Shown: piece after piece, positions 8,447 through 17,814 of the stretch | Position numbering within the stretch: the stretch's first letter is position 1 | Layout: every line of letters begins with the position of its first letter | DNA from: Pelomonas cellulosilytica | GTDB lineage: Bacteria > Pseudomonadota > Gammaproteobacteria > Burkholderiales > Burkholderiaceae_C | Assembly (NCBI RefSeq): GCF_021353265.1 | Contig: NZ_JAJTWU010000006.1 | Span: forward strand, 186,001-250,000 | Direction of reading: 5' to 3' | DNA: 64,000 bases | The notes under the pieces: generated by a model | The model's database searches: none | Told to the model about the DNA's origin: nothing | The model's input: only the letters and a program-made list of their open reading frames with translations | Position numbers and translations under genes: made by a program

Positions 8447-10210
8447 ATGACGAAACTGACGGTTAAACAGCAATTGATCCTGGCCTTCGGGGCCATGGCG
8501 GCCATGATGACGACGGGCACCGGGCTGGCGGTGTACGAGGTGGCCACGGCGAATGCCCGCTTCTCCAGCTACATCGCAGGCCCCTCCGAACGCGAAGACG
8601 AGGTCCTGGACCTGCAAATCGCTGCGGACCGGCGCGCCATCGCCGTGCGGGACATGGTGATCGCCGTGACGCCGGCGGATCGCGAGGCGTCCAAGTCGGC
8701 AGCCTTCAAGGGCCACGAGGAGGTCACGGCCCACCTGAAGGCCTTGAAGGCTCAGGTGGCCACGGCCGCCGATGCCACCGATGCAGACCGCTCGCTGGTG
8801 AGCCAGATCGAACAGGTCGAAGCCAAGTACGGCCCGGTAGCGCTGGCGATCGTGGAGCTCGCCTCGACCGGCAAGCATGACGAGGCCATCGACAAGATGA
8901 ACGCCGACTGCCGTCCTCTGTTGAACGCGCTGCTGTCGGCCACGCGCGCCTACGTAAACCATGGCCGTGAACGCGCCCAGGGCGACATCGCGCAAGCCGC
9001 CTCGGGCCACATGGTGGAGCGTGCGGTGCTCATCGGCGGCTGCGCCCTGGCCGTGCTGGTGGCAGCCGTCATGGGCACCTTCATCACCCGCCACCTCATT
9101 GGAGCCTTGGGTGCCGAGCCGGCCGAATTGTCGGAAGCGGCGCGTCGCGTCGCCGAGGGTGATCTCGGCCCCGTCCGCGGCGCCGAGCACGCACCGGGCG
9201 GCAGCGTGCTGGCCTCGATGGCGCGCATGCAGTCCCAACTGGTGAATGTGATCACACGCGTGCGCACGTCGGCCGACAGCATCGCCACGGCCAGCTCGCA
9301 GATCGCCTCGGGCAATAACGAGTTGTCGGGCCGGACCGAGGAACAGGCCTCGTCACTGGAAGAAACCGCAGCGTCGATGGAAGAGCTCAGCTCCACCGTG
9401 CGCCAGAACGCCGACAACGCCCGTCAGGCCAACCAGTTGGCACAGAGCGCCAGCGCGGTGGCAGTGCGCGGCGGCGAGGTCGTCGGCGAGGTCGTCGAGA
9501 CGATGAAGGGCATCAACGACAGCTCCCGCAGGATCGCGGACATCATCGGCGTCATCGACGGCATCGCCTTCCAGACCAACATCCTGGCGCTGAACGCGGC
9601 CGTCGAGGCAGCTCGCGCCGGTGAACAAGGCCGGGGTTTTGCGGTCGTCGCCGGCGAGGTGCGCAGCCTGGCCAGCCGATCCGCCGAAGCTGCCAAGGAA
9701 ATCAAGAGCCTCATCAACGCCAGCGTCGAGCGGGTGGAACAGGGTTCGACGCTGGTGGACCGCGCCGGCGCGACGATGGGCGAGATCGTCCAGTCGATCA
9801 ACCGATTGACCGACATCATGGGCGAGATCACGGCCGCGAGTGTTGAGCAGAGCGCCGGCATCGGCCAGGTCAGTAGCGCGGTCTCGCAGATGGACAAGGC
9901 CACGCAACAGAACGCCGCCCTTGTCGAGGAAAGCGCAGCGGCGGCCGAAAGCCTGCGGGAACAAGCCAGCCACCTGGTCGACACCGTGGCGGCGTTCAAG
10001 CTCGCGGCCCAGCACGCGGCAGCAGTGGCGGCTACCAGGCCCTCGACCGTCGAGTCGGTGGCCAAGGCCCCCCGCCCGGTGGCCCATGCGGCCGCCAAGC
10101 CACAGGTCGCCCGGAAGCCGGCCCCCAAGCCCGAGGCTTCGCCGCGGGTTGCAGCAGCCGCCACGGTGACGCCTACCGCAGCCGGCGGCGGCGAGTGGGA
10201 ATCGTTCTGA
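8447..10210 (+). CDS. Methyl-accepting chemotaxis protein
   Basis: A 587-residue membrane chemoreceptor. A transmembrane helix lies near residues 8-30 and a four-helix-bundle-type periplasmic domain follows (about 30-185). The second transmembrane helix ([20 protein letters not shown]) leads into a HAMP segment and the long cytoplasmic coiled coil. The signalling tip is intact ([35 protein letters not shown]). An Ala/Pro/Lys-rich linker ends in EWESF, which matches the aromatic C-terminal pentapeptide that tethers CheR and CheB. The start at 8447 has a GGAAGA site; an in-frame ATG at 8402 would add 15 residues and also has a purine-rich site. The ligand is unknown. Confidence 0.92.
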   Translation: MTKLTVKQQLILAFGAMAAMMTTGTGLAVYEVATANARFSSYIAGPSEREDEVLDLQIAADRRAIAVRDMVIAVTPADREASKSAAFKGHEEVTAHLKALKAQVATAADATDADRSLVSQIEQVEAKYGPVALAIVELASTGKHDEAIDKMNADCRPLLNALLSATRAYVNHGRERAQGDIAQAASGHMVERAVLIGGCALAVLVAAVMGTFITRHLIGALGAEPAELSEAARRVAEGDLGPVRGAEHAPGGSVLASMARMQSQLVNVITRVRTSADSIATASSQIASGNNELSGRTEEQASSLEETAASMEELSSTVRQNADNARQANQLAQSASAVAVRGGEVVGEVVETMKGINDSSRRIADIIGVIDGIAFQTNILALNAAVEAARAGEQGRGFAVVAGEVRSLASRSAEAAKEIKSLINASVERVEQGSTLVDRAGATMGEIVQSINRLTDIMGEITAASVEQSAGIGQVSSAVSQMDKATQQNAALVEESAAAAESLREQASHLVDTVAAFKLAAQHAAAVAATRPSTVESVAKAPRPVAHAAAKPQVARKPAPKPEASPRVAAAATVTPTAAGGGEWESF

Positions 10211-10233
10211 CGCTACGGGGCTGCGACTCAGGC

Positions 10234-11502
10234 TCAGGCCGCTTCTGACGCCAGCAACACCGCCAGCGTCAGGCGCGGCCAGTCCCCCTGCGACCACAGG
10301 TTGGCCAGCAGGCCTTCGCGCCGGGCGAGGAAGGCGCTGAGTAGCGGCTCCGCCGAGATGCGCTCCGGCGCGCACAGCAACACCAGGCGCTGGGCACCGT
10401 CTTCCTCCAGCAGGCCGATCCAGTCCATCGCCAGCAACTGGTCGAGCACCGGGCTGAGCTGCAGCGGGTCCACGCGCAGCGCCCGGGCCAGTGCGAGGTG
10501 AGACAGCCCGCTGCGACCTGACTCCCGCACCCGCCACAACTCGCGCAGGACCTCCAGCGCCAGCGCCATCGGCTGGCCCGGCGTGTCGGGGCGCAGGTGC
10601 AGTCGGCCGGTCAGGCTGGGTGTGTTGGCGGCCAGGATCGCGCCCAGCAGCACGATGACCCAGCCCAGATAGACCCAGATCAGAAACACCGGCACGGTGG
10701 CGAAGGCGCCGTACAGCGTCGAGTACGTCGGCACCTGCTTGACGTACCACGCGAGCAGCGACTTCGCGAGCGTGAAGCCCAGCGACACGAAGACGCCGCC
10801 CAGCAGCGCGTGGCGCCAGCGCACATGCGTGTTGGGCACGTAGTGGAACAGGCCCGCCATCGCCAGGCCCAGTAGCACGATGTCAGCGCCGCCCAGCAGC
10901 GCGGCCAGATCACCGGGCATCTTCGTGAACAGGCCCTGGCCGACGCTGACGGCATAGCTCGTCAGCGTCAGGCTGCCGCCCAGCAGCAGTGGCCCGAGCG
11001 TCAGCGCCGCCCAGTAGACGAGCACCCGCTGGGCCATCGGACGAGGGCGCTTGACGCGCCAGATGGCGTTGAGTGTGCGGTCGATCGTCAGCATCAGCGC
11101 CAGCGCCGTGATGCCCAGCGCCACGAGGCCGACTGCCCCCAGCCTGTTGGCCTTGGCGGCAAACTGCGTCAGCGACGCCAGCACGGGTTTGGCGATGTTG
11201 GGCGGGATCAGGCTCTTCAGGAAGTACTGCTCCAGCGCGGACTGGAAGCTGGAGAACATCGGGAAGGCCGTGAAGATGGCCAGCATGACCGTCAGCAGCG
11301 GCACCAGTGAAATGAGCGTCGTGAACGTGAGGCTGCCGGCCGTCAGGCCCAGGCGTTCCTCACGGAAACGCTGGCGGAACGTGTGCAGCGTCTGCAGCCA
11401 TGGCCAGGCCATCAGTTCAGCGATGACGTTGCCGGCGAAGGCAATCGGGTTGCGCGTCAGGGGCGCGTCGGGGTCGGCGGCGGGCAAGGGAGCATCGGAC
11501 AT
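10234..11502 (-). CDS. YihY/BrkB-family inner-membrane protein
   Basis: A 422-residue inner-membrane protein of the YihY/UPF0761 family, formerly annotated as ribonuclease BN in error. About six membrane helices span residues 50-310, with family blocks LTAGSLTFTTLISLVPLLTV and YSTLYGAFATVPVFLIWVY. A soluble C-terminal part of about 110 residues resembles a winged helix (SGLSHLALARALRVDPLQLS), as in many betaproteobacterial members. The ATG at 11502 is preferred over longer in-frame options because the conserved region starts shortly after. It is divergent from the DUF2069 gene, with 21 bases between the starts. The molecular role of the family is unsettled. Confidence 0.88.
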   Translation of the reverse strand: MSDAPLPAADPDAPLTRNPIAFAGNVIAELMAWPWLQTLHTFRQRFREERLGLTAGSLTFTTLISLVPLLTVMLAIFTAFPMFSSFQSALEQYFLKSLIPPNIAKPVLASLTQFAAKANRLGAVGLVALGITALALMLTIDRTLNAIWRVKRPRPMAQRVLVYWAALTLGPLLLGGSLTLTSYAVSVGQGLFTKMPGDLAALLGGADIVLLGLAMAGLFHYVPNTHVRWRHALLGGVFVSLGFTLAKSLLAWYVKQVPTYSTLYGAFATVPVFLIWVYLGWVIVLLGAILAANTPSLTGRLHLRPDTPGQPMALALEVLRELWRVRESGRSGLSHLALARALRVDPLQLSPVLDQLLAMDWIGLLEEDGAQRLVLLCAPERISAEPLLSAFLARREGLLANLWSQGDWPRLTLAVLLASEAA

Positions 11503-11523
11503 GGCTTCTATGATGCCGCAGTG

Positions 11524-11904
11524 ATGCCCGACGCCCTGCAAAGAACCTCACCCAGCGCCGCCGAGCGCCTGTCCCGCAACCTGGCCGTGACGAGCGTGAC
11601 GGCCCTGGCGCTGCTGTGCCTGGCTTGGGAGCTGTGGCTGGCGCCGACCGGCCAGGGCACGCTGGCGCTGAAGGTGCTTCCGCTGCTGCCGGCGCCGCTG
11701 GGGTTGTGGCGCTACCGGCTCTATACCTATCGCTGGGTGGCGCTGTTCGTGTGGCTCTACGTATTGGAAGGGCTGGTACGAGCCACCAGCGAAGGCGGCC
11801 TCGGGCAATGGCTGGCCGCCACCGAGGTGGCGTTAGGGCTGGTCGTCTTCACAGCCTGCACGGCGCAGATCCGCCAGCGGCTGGCCGCGGCCAAGGTGGC
11901 ATGA
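11524..11904 (+). CDS. DUF2069 membrane protein
   Basis: A 126-residue protein with about four hydrophobic helices and the DUF2069 pattern (LCLAWELWLAP, LLPAPLGLWRYRLYTYRW). The function is unknown; homologues are small inner-membrane proteins of proteobacteria. The ATG at 11524 directly follows a possible GTG at 11521. Its stop overlaps the start of the FAD-linked oxidase (ATGA), implying translational coupling. Confidence 0.75.
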   Translation: MPDALQRTSPSAAERLSRNLAVTSVTALALLCLAWELWLAPTGQGTLALKVLPLLPAPLGLWRYRLYTYRWVALFVWLYVLEGLVRATSEGGLGQWLAATEVALGLVVFTACTAQIRQRLAAAKVA

Positions 11905-13304
11905 CGTCCTTCCTGCCCGCCCTGCGCGACCGGTTGGGCGAGGCGGGCTTGCTCACCGGTGGCGATCTATCGGCCTACGAGCGTGACTGGCGCAAGCGCT
12001 ATCCCGGCCGCGCGCTGGCCGTCGCGCGGCCCGTGTCGACCGACGAGGTCGCCGCCATCATGCGGCTGTGCCACGAGCATCGCGTGCCCATAGTTCCCCA
12101 GGGCGGCAACACCGGCCTGGTCGGCGGATCGACGCCCGACGACAGCGGCCGGCAACTCGTACTGAGCCTGACGCGCATGAAGCGCCTGCGCGAGATCGAC
12201 GCAGCCAACGCCAGCCTCACCGCCGAGGCCGGCTGCGTGCTGGCCGACGTGCAGGCCGCGGCTGCGGCCGCCGGGCTGTTGTTTCCGCTGAGCCTCGCCG
12301 CCGAGGGCAGCTGCACGCTGGGCGGCAACCTGGCGACGAACGCCGGCGGCACGCAGGTGCTGCGTTATGGCAATGCCCGCGAGCTGTGCCTGGGGCTCGA
12401 GGTGGTGACCGCGCAGGGCGACGTCTGGCACGGCCTGTCCGGCCTGCGCAAGGACAACACCGGCTATGACCTGCGCGACCTATTCATCGGCAGCGAAGGG
12501 ACGCTGGGCATCATCACGGCCGCGACGATGAAGCTGCATCCACAGCCGCGCGAGCGGCTTACCGCGCTGGCGGCGTGCCCATCGATCGATGAGGCCGTCG
12601 CGCTGCTGGGCCTGGCCCGCTCGCGCGCCGGCGATGCGCTGACCGGCTTCGAAGTCATGAGCCGCGCCGCGCTCGCACTGGTGGCCCGCGAGCTGCCGCA
12701 GCTGCGCCAGCCCCTGCCCGCGTCGCCGTGGACGGTGCTGCTGGAACTGTCGGATGCCGAGGGTGCAGCGCATGCCCAGGCCGTCTTCGAAGGCCTGCTG
12801 GAGGCCGCCGCCGAGCGCGGACTCGTGCAGGACGCCGTCATCGCGCAGAACCTGCAGCAGGCCCAGGACTTCTGGCATCTGCGCGAGTCCATCCCGCTGG
12901 CGCAGGCGCAGGCCGGCCTCAACATCAAGCACGACATCTCGCTGCCGGTCTCCAGCATCCCGCCGTTCGTGGCCCAAATGGACGCGGTGCTGTCGGCCTA
13001 CATGCCGGGCATCGAGGTCATCAACTTCGGCCACCTGGGCGACGGCAACCTGCACTACAACGTGCAGGCGCCGGCCGGCGTGGCGCACGCCGACTTTCTC
13101 GCCACGCACGAGGCGGCGATCAACGAGCAGGTCTATGACGCCGTGCAGCGACTCGGCGGCTCTATCTCGGCCGAGCATGGCATCGGCCGCCTCAAGCGCG
13201 ACGAGCTGGTTCGGCGCAAAGACCCGGTCGGGTTGACGTTGATGCGCTCGATCAAGCGGGCGCTGGACCCGCTGGACCTGCTCAACCCGGGACGGCTCCT
13301 GTAG
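11901..13304 (+). CDS. FAD-linked 2-hydroxyacid oxidase/dehydrogenase
   Basis: A 467-residue flavoprotein of the GlcD/D-lactate dehydrogenase/D-2-hydroxyglutarate dehydrogenase family. The PCMH-type FAD domain occupies about residues 35-215 (VPIVPQGGNTGLVGGST, GGNLATNAGGTQVLRYGN). The C-terminal domain carries INFGHLGDGNLHYNV and the closing block SAEHGIGRLKRDEL, with metal- and substrate-binding His residues. It probably oxidises a D-2-hydroxyacid and passes electrons to the quinone pool or an electron carrier; the exact substrate is not clear. It is coupled to the DUF2069 gene at its 5' end. It converges on the RND pump gene with a 23-base overlap of coding sequence. Confidence 0.88.
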   Translation: MTSFLPALRDRLGEAGLLTGGDLSAYERDWRKRYPGRALAVARPVSTDEVAAIMRLCHEHRVPIVPQGGNTGLVGGSTPDDSGRQLVLSLTRMKRLREIDAANASLTAEAGCVLADVQAAAAAAGLLFPLSLAAEGSCTLGGNLATNAGGTQVLRYGNARELCLGLEVVTAQGDVWHGLSGLRKDNTGYDLRDLFIGSEGTLGIITAATMKLHPQPRERLTALAACPSIDEAVALLGLARSRAGDALTGFEVMSRAALALVARELPQLRQPLPASPWTVLLELSDAEGAAHAQAVFEGLLEAAAERGLVQDAVIAQNLQQAQDFWHLRESIPLAQAQAGLNIKHDISLPVSSIPPFVAQMDAVLSAYMPGIEVINFGHLGDGNLHYNVQAPAGVAHADFLATHEAAINEQVYDAVQRLGGSISAEHGIGRLKRDELVRRKDPVGLTLMRSIKRALDPLDLLNPGRLL

Positions 13305-16300
13305 AGCGGCGGCGGCCGAACGGCCACAGCACCAGGCGGAACACGAGTCGCACCAGAAGCAGCGCCAGCACGGCTTCGACCACCGTCATCAGGAAGGCGC
13401 CGACCATCGTGAAGCGCGGCACGCGGCGGCGGAACTTGGCCAGCGCCCGGTCGCGGGCGATCTCGATGCTGTCGTAGAAGGTGGGGACGACCAGCAGCGT
13501 CAGCAGCGTCGACGTGATCGTGCCGCCGATGATGGCCACGGCCATCGGCCGGTAGAACTCGCCGCCCTCCCCCACGCCGATGGCCACCGGCAGCATGCCG
13601 GCAATCAGCGCGAAGGTCGTCATCAGGATGGGGCGGAAGCGCTTGCGGCCGGCGTGCATCAGCGCCTCCTCGCGGTCCACACCGGTGGCCTCCTCCTGGC
13701 GCGTAGCGTCCAGCAGCAAGATGGCGTTCTTGGCCACGAGGCCCATCAGCATGATGACGCCGATGAGGCTCATCAGGTTCAGCGTCCCGTTCGTGACGAT
13801 GAGGGCGACCACCACGCCGATGAGGCTCAGCGGCAGCGACAGCATGACGGCCAGCGGTGCCGTGAAGCTGTTGAACTGGATGACCAGCACGAAGTACATC
13901 AGCGCGATGCCGGACAGCAGTGCGGTGATCATGGCCGTGAAGACAACCTGCTGGTCGCGCGCCGAGCCGGTCAGCTCGATGCCGAAACCAGGCGGGAAGT
14001 CGATGGCCTTGGCCAGCTTCTGCGCTTCCGCCGTGACCTCACCGGACGAGCGGCCCTGTGCGTTGGCGCTGACGGTGATCGTCCTCTTGCCGTCGCCGTG
14101 CTGGATCTGGCTGGGGCCCTTGCCCATCGTGACGGTGGCGATCTGGTCCAGCGGCACCATGCGGTTGCTGCCCGACACGGCGATCGGCAGGCGCTCGATG
14201 TTGGCGGCATCCACCCGATCGGCCGGATGCAGGCGGATGGCCACGTCGCGCGTCTCGCCCGTCGGGTCGACCCAATCCCCGGCCTCGACGCCGGCAAACG
14301 CCACGCGCAGCGACTGCGCCGCGTCGTTGACGGAAATGCCCATCTGGTTGGCCAGGCCACGGTCCAACTCGATCTGCAACTCGTCCTGCGGGTCCTGCTC
14401 GGAGTAGCCGATGTCCACGGCGCCCTTGATGCCCTTCATCGCCTGTACGAAGTCCTGCGTGATCTGCTGGAGCTTGCGCGTGTCGGTGCCGTAGAAGCGG
14501 ATCTGCACCGGCTTTTGGGCGCCGTTGTTGAGGTCGTCGAGCACCACGTACTCGGCGCCGACCAGCCGCGACACCTTGTCGCGCAACTCGGTGGCCACCT
14601 GCGCGGCCGAGCGCTGGCGATCGGTGCTCTTGCCGATGTCCACATAGATGCGTCCGCCGGCGGCGTTCGGGTACGCCATCGTGGCCTTCGTCTCGGGGAT
14701 CGTCGAGGCCAGCGCGGCTGCGGCGTCGAGCTTGAGCTTGGAGTACTCCAGGCTGCTGGACGCGGGCGAGCGCACTTCGATGGCGAGGAATCCGGCATCG
14801 GCGCGCGGCAGGAAGTCCGACCCGCCCATTGTCACCTGCAGGCCGATCGCGCCGAAAAAGCTCGCCACGGCGAACGCGGCCATCCAGCGGCGGTGATGCA
14901 GCGCCCACGCGATGACGTGGCCGTAGCCGTTGGCAACACCGTCGAACCAGTGGTTGAAGCGCTGCAGCAGCTTGCCGAAGCCCTTCTTGGGCTGCTCGTG
15001 ATAACCCGGCGGATCACCCCAGTAGGCCGACAGCATTGGGTCGAGCGTGAAGCTGATGAGCAGCGACACGATGACGGAGGCCACCACGGTCAGCGCGAAG
15101 GGCTTGAACCACTGGCCCGGACCCTGGCCCATGAAGGCCACCGGCACGAAGACGGCGACGATGGCGAACGTTGTGGCCGCGACGGCCAGGCCGATCTCGG
15201 CCGTGCCCTCGCGCGCAGCCGTCACGCGGTCGGCGCCGCGCTCCATGTGCCGCACGATGTTCTCTCGCACGACGATCGCGTCGTCGATGAGCACGCCGAT
15301 GGCCAGCGACAGGCCCAGCAGGCTCATGAAGTTCAGCGAGAAGCCCATGACCCACACGGCGATGAACGCGGCCAGCACCGATGTCGGCAGCGACAGCGCG
15401 GTGATCAGCGTGGAGCGCCAGCTGTTGAGGAAGGCGTAGACGACGAAGATCGTCAGGCCGGCGCCGAAGACAAGCGCATGCGTGACGTTGTGCAGGCTGT
15501 TCTCGGCATCCTTGCCACCGTCCTGCGTGATCTCCAGTGTCGTGCCCTCAGGCAGTTCCTTGCGGATTTCATCGACCAGCTTGCGAGCTTCCACGGCGAC
15601 GCTCACGGTGGACGCATCGCGCGAGCGCGTGATGGAGATGCCGACGTTTGGCTGACCGTTGCGCAGCGAGTAGCCGGTCATCTCGGCAAAGCCGTCCTTG
15701 ACCTCGGCGATCTGCCCAAGGCGCACGACGTTGTTGCCGTTGCGCTTGATGATCATCTGCTCGAATTCGCTCGGCGACGCAAGGCGCCCAAGCAGGCGGA
15801 TGCTCTGGTCTTCCAGCGTGCCGCGCACCTTGCCGACCGGCGCCGTCGTGTTCTGCGCGCGTACAGCCTGCAGCACCTCCGTGACGGACACACCGAACTC
15901 GCGCAGCTTCTCGGCGCGCAGCAGGATGGACAGCTCGCGCAACAGCGAGCCGTTGACGGTGACCGTGGACACGCCGGTGATGCCGCGGAAGCGCTCGGCC
16001 AGCTTGTCTTCCGCCAGGCGGCTGATCTGCGCATGCGACAGCGTCTTGCTCGACAACGACAGCTGCAGGATGGGCTGCGCACCCGGGTCCACGCGCGTGA
16101 TGATGGGCTCGCGGATCTCGGTCGGCAGCTTGTAGCGCACCGACGCGATGGCATTGCGCACCTCGTCGGCAGCTTCGATCATGTTCTTCGAGAAGTCGAA
16201 GATCAGCACGATGGTGGCGCTGCCCTCACGCGATGTAGAGGTGGAGCGGTCCACGCCGGAGATGCTCTGCAGCGCCTTCTCGATGCGATTGACGACCTCG

Positions 16301-16482
16301 CGTTCCGCCGTCTCTGGCGAAGCGCCCGGATACGGGATGTTGATGACCAGCACAGGCGGCTCGACGTCCGGCATCTGGTTGACGCGCAGCTTGGACAGGG
16401 CCAGCAGGCCCATGAGCATCAGGCCGATGACCAGCACGACGGTCGCCACCGGCCGGCTGATGCTGAAGTTGGAGAGGAACAT
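13282..16482 (-). CDS. RND efflux pump, inner-membrane subunit
   Basis: A 1066-residue proton-driven efflux transporter of the AcrB/HAE1 class. It has the usual build: helix 1 at the N-terminus (SRPVATVVLVIGLMLMGLLA), a large periplasmic loop, a helix bundle with the proton-relay pair in IDDAIVVREN, a second periplasmic loop and the final helices. Length and order match the family. It is 13 bases downstream of its adaptor gene, so the two form an operon, but no outer-membrane TolC-type gene follows. The last 23 bases overlap the convergent oxidase gene. Substrates are unknown. Confidence 0.93.
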   Translation of the reverse strand: MFLSNFSISRPVATVVLVIGLMLMGLLALSKLRVNQMPDVEPPVLVINIPYPGASPETAEREVVNRIEKALQSISGVDRSTSTSREGSATIVLIFDFSKNMIEAADEVRNAIASVRYKLPTEIREPIITRVDPGAQPILQLSLSSKTLSHAQISRLAEDKLAERFRGITGVSTVTVNGSLLRELSILLRAEKLREFGVSVTEVLQAVRAQNTTAPVGKVRGTLEDQSIRLLGRLASPSEFEQMIIKRNGNNVVRLGQIAEVKDGFAEMTGYSLRNGQPNVGISITRSRDASTVSVAVEARKLVDEIRKELPEGTTLEITQDGGKDAENSLHNVTHALVFGAGLTIFVVYAFLNSWRSTLITALSLPTSVLAAFIAVWVMGFSLNFMSLLGLSLAIGVLIDDAIVVRENIVRHMERGADRVTAAREGTAEIGLAVAATTFAIVAVFVPVAFMGQGPGQWFKPFALTVVASVIVSLLISFTLDPMLSAYWGDPPGYHEQPKKGFGKLLQRFNHWFDGVANGYGHVIAWALHHRRWMAAFAVASFFGAIGLQVTMGGSDFLPRADAGFLAIEVRSPASSSLEYSKLKLDAAAALASTIPETKATMAYPNAAGGRIYVDIGKSTDRQRSAAQVATELRDKVSRLVGAEYVVLDDLNNGAQKPVQIRFYGTDTRKLQQITQDFVQAMKGIKGAVDIGYSEQDPQDELQIELDRGLANQMGISVNDAAQSLRVAFAGVEAGDWVDPTGETRDVAIRLHPADRVDAANIERLPIAVSGSNRMVPLDQIATVTMGKGPSQIQHGDGKRTITVSANAQGRSSGEVTAEAQKLAKAIDFPPGFGIELTGSARDQQVVFTAMITALLSGIALMYFVLVIQFNSFTAPLAVMLSLPLSLIGVVVALIVTNGTLNLMSLIGVIMLMGLVAKNAILLLDATRQEEATGVDREEALMHAGRKRFRPILMTTFALIAGMLPVAIGVGEGGEFYRPMAVAIIGGTITSTLLTLLVVPTFYDSIEIARDRALAKFRRRVPRFTMVGAFLMTVVEAVLALLLVRLVFRLVLWPFGRRRSTGAVPG

Positions 16483-16495
16483 CGCGACCTCCTAC

Positions 16496-17635
16496 TTACT
16501 TCGCCGCCGTCACGGCGGATGCGGCGCCAGACCCGGCCTTCACGCGCTGGATGGGCGCGCCGTCGGTGAGATTGCCGGTCGGGTTGCGCAGCACGTCCTC
16601 GCCCTGCGCCAGGCCCGACAGGATGACCACCTCGCCACGGCGCTCGTCACGATCGCCGAGCGTGACGCTGACCTTCTTCAACTGATTGCCGGCCAGCTTC
16701 CAAACGTAAGCGACGTCACCCTGGCGCTGGATGGAGCCTTCAGCCAGCACCAGCGCCTTGCGCTCGGTGTTCTCGACCCGGCCTTCGGCATAGAGGCCGG
16801 AGACCTGCGGTGCCTTGCTGCGGTCGTCGAACTCGGCGATGAGTTCGACCTGGCGGGTTGTCGCGTTGGCCGCGGCATCAATACGCGCCAGCTTGCCGCG
16901 GAAATCGGCGTCGCCGAAGCCGTTGACGCGGAACGACACAGGCTGGCCCAGCTTCAGCTCGCTCAACCGATCCGCCGACACTTGACCTTCGAAGCGCATG
17001 GAGGCCGGGTCGATGACTTTGATCAGCTCACGGCCGACCTGGACCGTGTCGCCGACGGAGATCTTGCGCTCGCTGACGACGCCATCGAACGGGGCCCGCA
17101 CCTCGGTGCGAGAGACCTGCTGGCGCGCCGTGACGAGGCGGGCCTTGGCCGCGGCCAGTTCGCTCTGCGCGGCGTTTCGGCGCACCTCGGCGTCCTCCAG
17201 GCCTTGCATGGAGATCATGCCCTGCTGGTTCAACGTGCGCTGGCGGGCCAGCACGCGCTCGGTCTGCTCGAAGCTCTGCTGCGCGGCGCGCAGCGCTTCC
17301 TCGGCGGATGTGAGGCTGTCGCGGATGGCGGTGGGGTCGAGGCGGATGATGAGGTCGCCGGTGCGGACCCGCTCGCCGTTGTCCTTGGCCACCTGCAGCA
17401 CGACGGCCGCGACTTCGGCGCGCAGGTCCGCGCGCCGTGCGGGCTGGATGGCGCCGGTGATGACCGGAGCGCCAATCAGACCGCTCTGGCCGACCTGGCG
17501 CAGATCCTCGGGCGCCAGCAGCAGCGGCGCAGCAGGCTTGGCCGCGGCCTGGGCTTCGTCGGGCTTGCCGCCCTTGCAGGCGGCAAGAGCCAGGGCGAGG
17601 GTCAGGACAGCGAGGATCGGCGTGGCACGCGTCAT
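16496..17635 (-). CDS. RND efflux periplasmic adaptor lipoprotein
   Basis: A 379-residue membrane-fusion protein of the AcrA/MexA type, bridging the inner-membrane pump to an outer-membrane channel. The signal peptide ends in a lipobox (LALAACKGG), so the mature protein is a lipoprotein. A biotinyl-lipoyl-type domain, a helical hairpin (about residues 100-165, rich in Ala, Gln and Arg) and beta-barrel domains follow (VRAPFDGVVSERKISVGDTV). The start at 17635 begins the signal peptide, and a GAAGAAGG stretch lies upstream. It heads the operon with the pump gene. Confidence 0.92.
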   Translation of the reverse strand: MTRATPILAVLTLALALAACKGGKPDEAQAAAKPAAPLLLAPEDLRQVGQSGLIGAPVITGAIQPARRADLRAEVAAVVLQVAKDNGERVRTGDLIIRLDPTAIRDSLTSAEEALRAAQQSFEQTERVLARQRTLNQQGMISMQGLEDAEVRRNAAQSELAAAKARLVTARQQVSRTEVRAPFDGVVSERKISVGDTVQVGRELIKVIDPASMRFEGQVSADRLSELKLGQPVSFRVNGFGDADFRGKLARIDAAANATTRQVELIAEFDDRSKAPQVSGLYAEGRVENTERKALVLAEGSIQRQGDVAYVWKLAGNQLKKVSVTLGDRDERRGEVVILSGLAQGEDVLRNPTGNLTDGAPIQRVKAGSGAASAVTAAK

Positions 17636-17661
17636 GGAGAAGCCTTCTTCAGAGGACAGGG

Positions 17662-17698
17662 GTCGGACGACACAAACCCGACAGCTTAACGGTCCGAC
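17662..17698. promoter_or_regulatory. Inverted repeat upstream of the efflux operon
   Basis: GTCGGAC (17662-17668) and GTCCGAC (17692-17698) form an inverted repeat with a 23-base spacer, and a third related motif (CCGACA) lies between them. The element begins 27 bases upstream of the adaptor start, where a repressor site would be expected. No regulator gene is adjacent. The operator role is a guess from position. Confidence 0.35.
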
Positions 17699-17783
17699 AC
17701 ATGTGCGCCAGAGGTCATGCAACGTGAAAGTGCCCAAACCGGCCTTCGCGGGCGACGCTGCTCCTCGGTACGACGCTGATTCA

Positions 17784-17804
17784 GGCGGCCAGCCTCAGGC
17801 CGCC
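17784..17804 (-). terminator. Hairpin after the NUDIX gene (end of the nuo operon)
   Basis: A 7-bp perfect stem (GGCGGCC with GGCCGCC, 7-base loop) lies just beyond the stop of the last gene of the nuo cluster. There is no U tract, so termination may need Rho, or the hairpin may only stabilise the 3' end. Confidence 0.4.
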
Positions 17805-17814
17805 GCCATGCCCC

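Noticed and set aside
13654-16569. A 971-codon open frame antisense to the RND pump gene
   Set aside because: It is Arg/His/Gln/Asp-rich low-complexity translation of the opposite strand, a usual result of high GC and codon bias. The sense frame is a complete AcrB-type protein.
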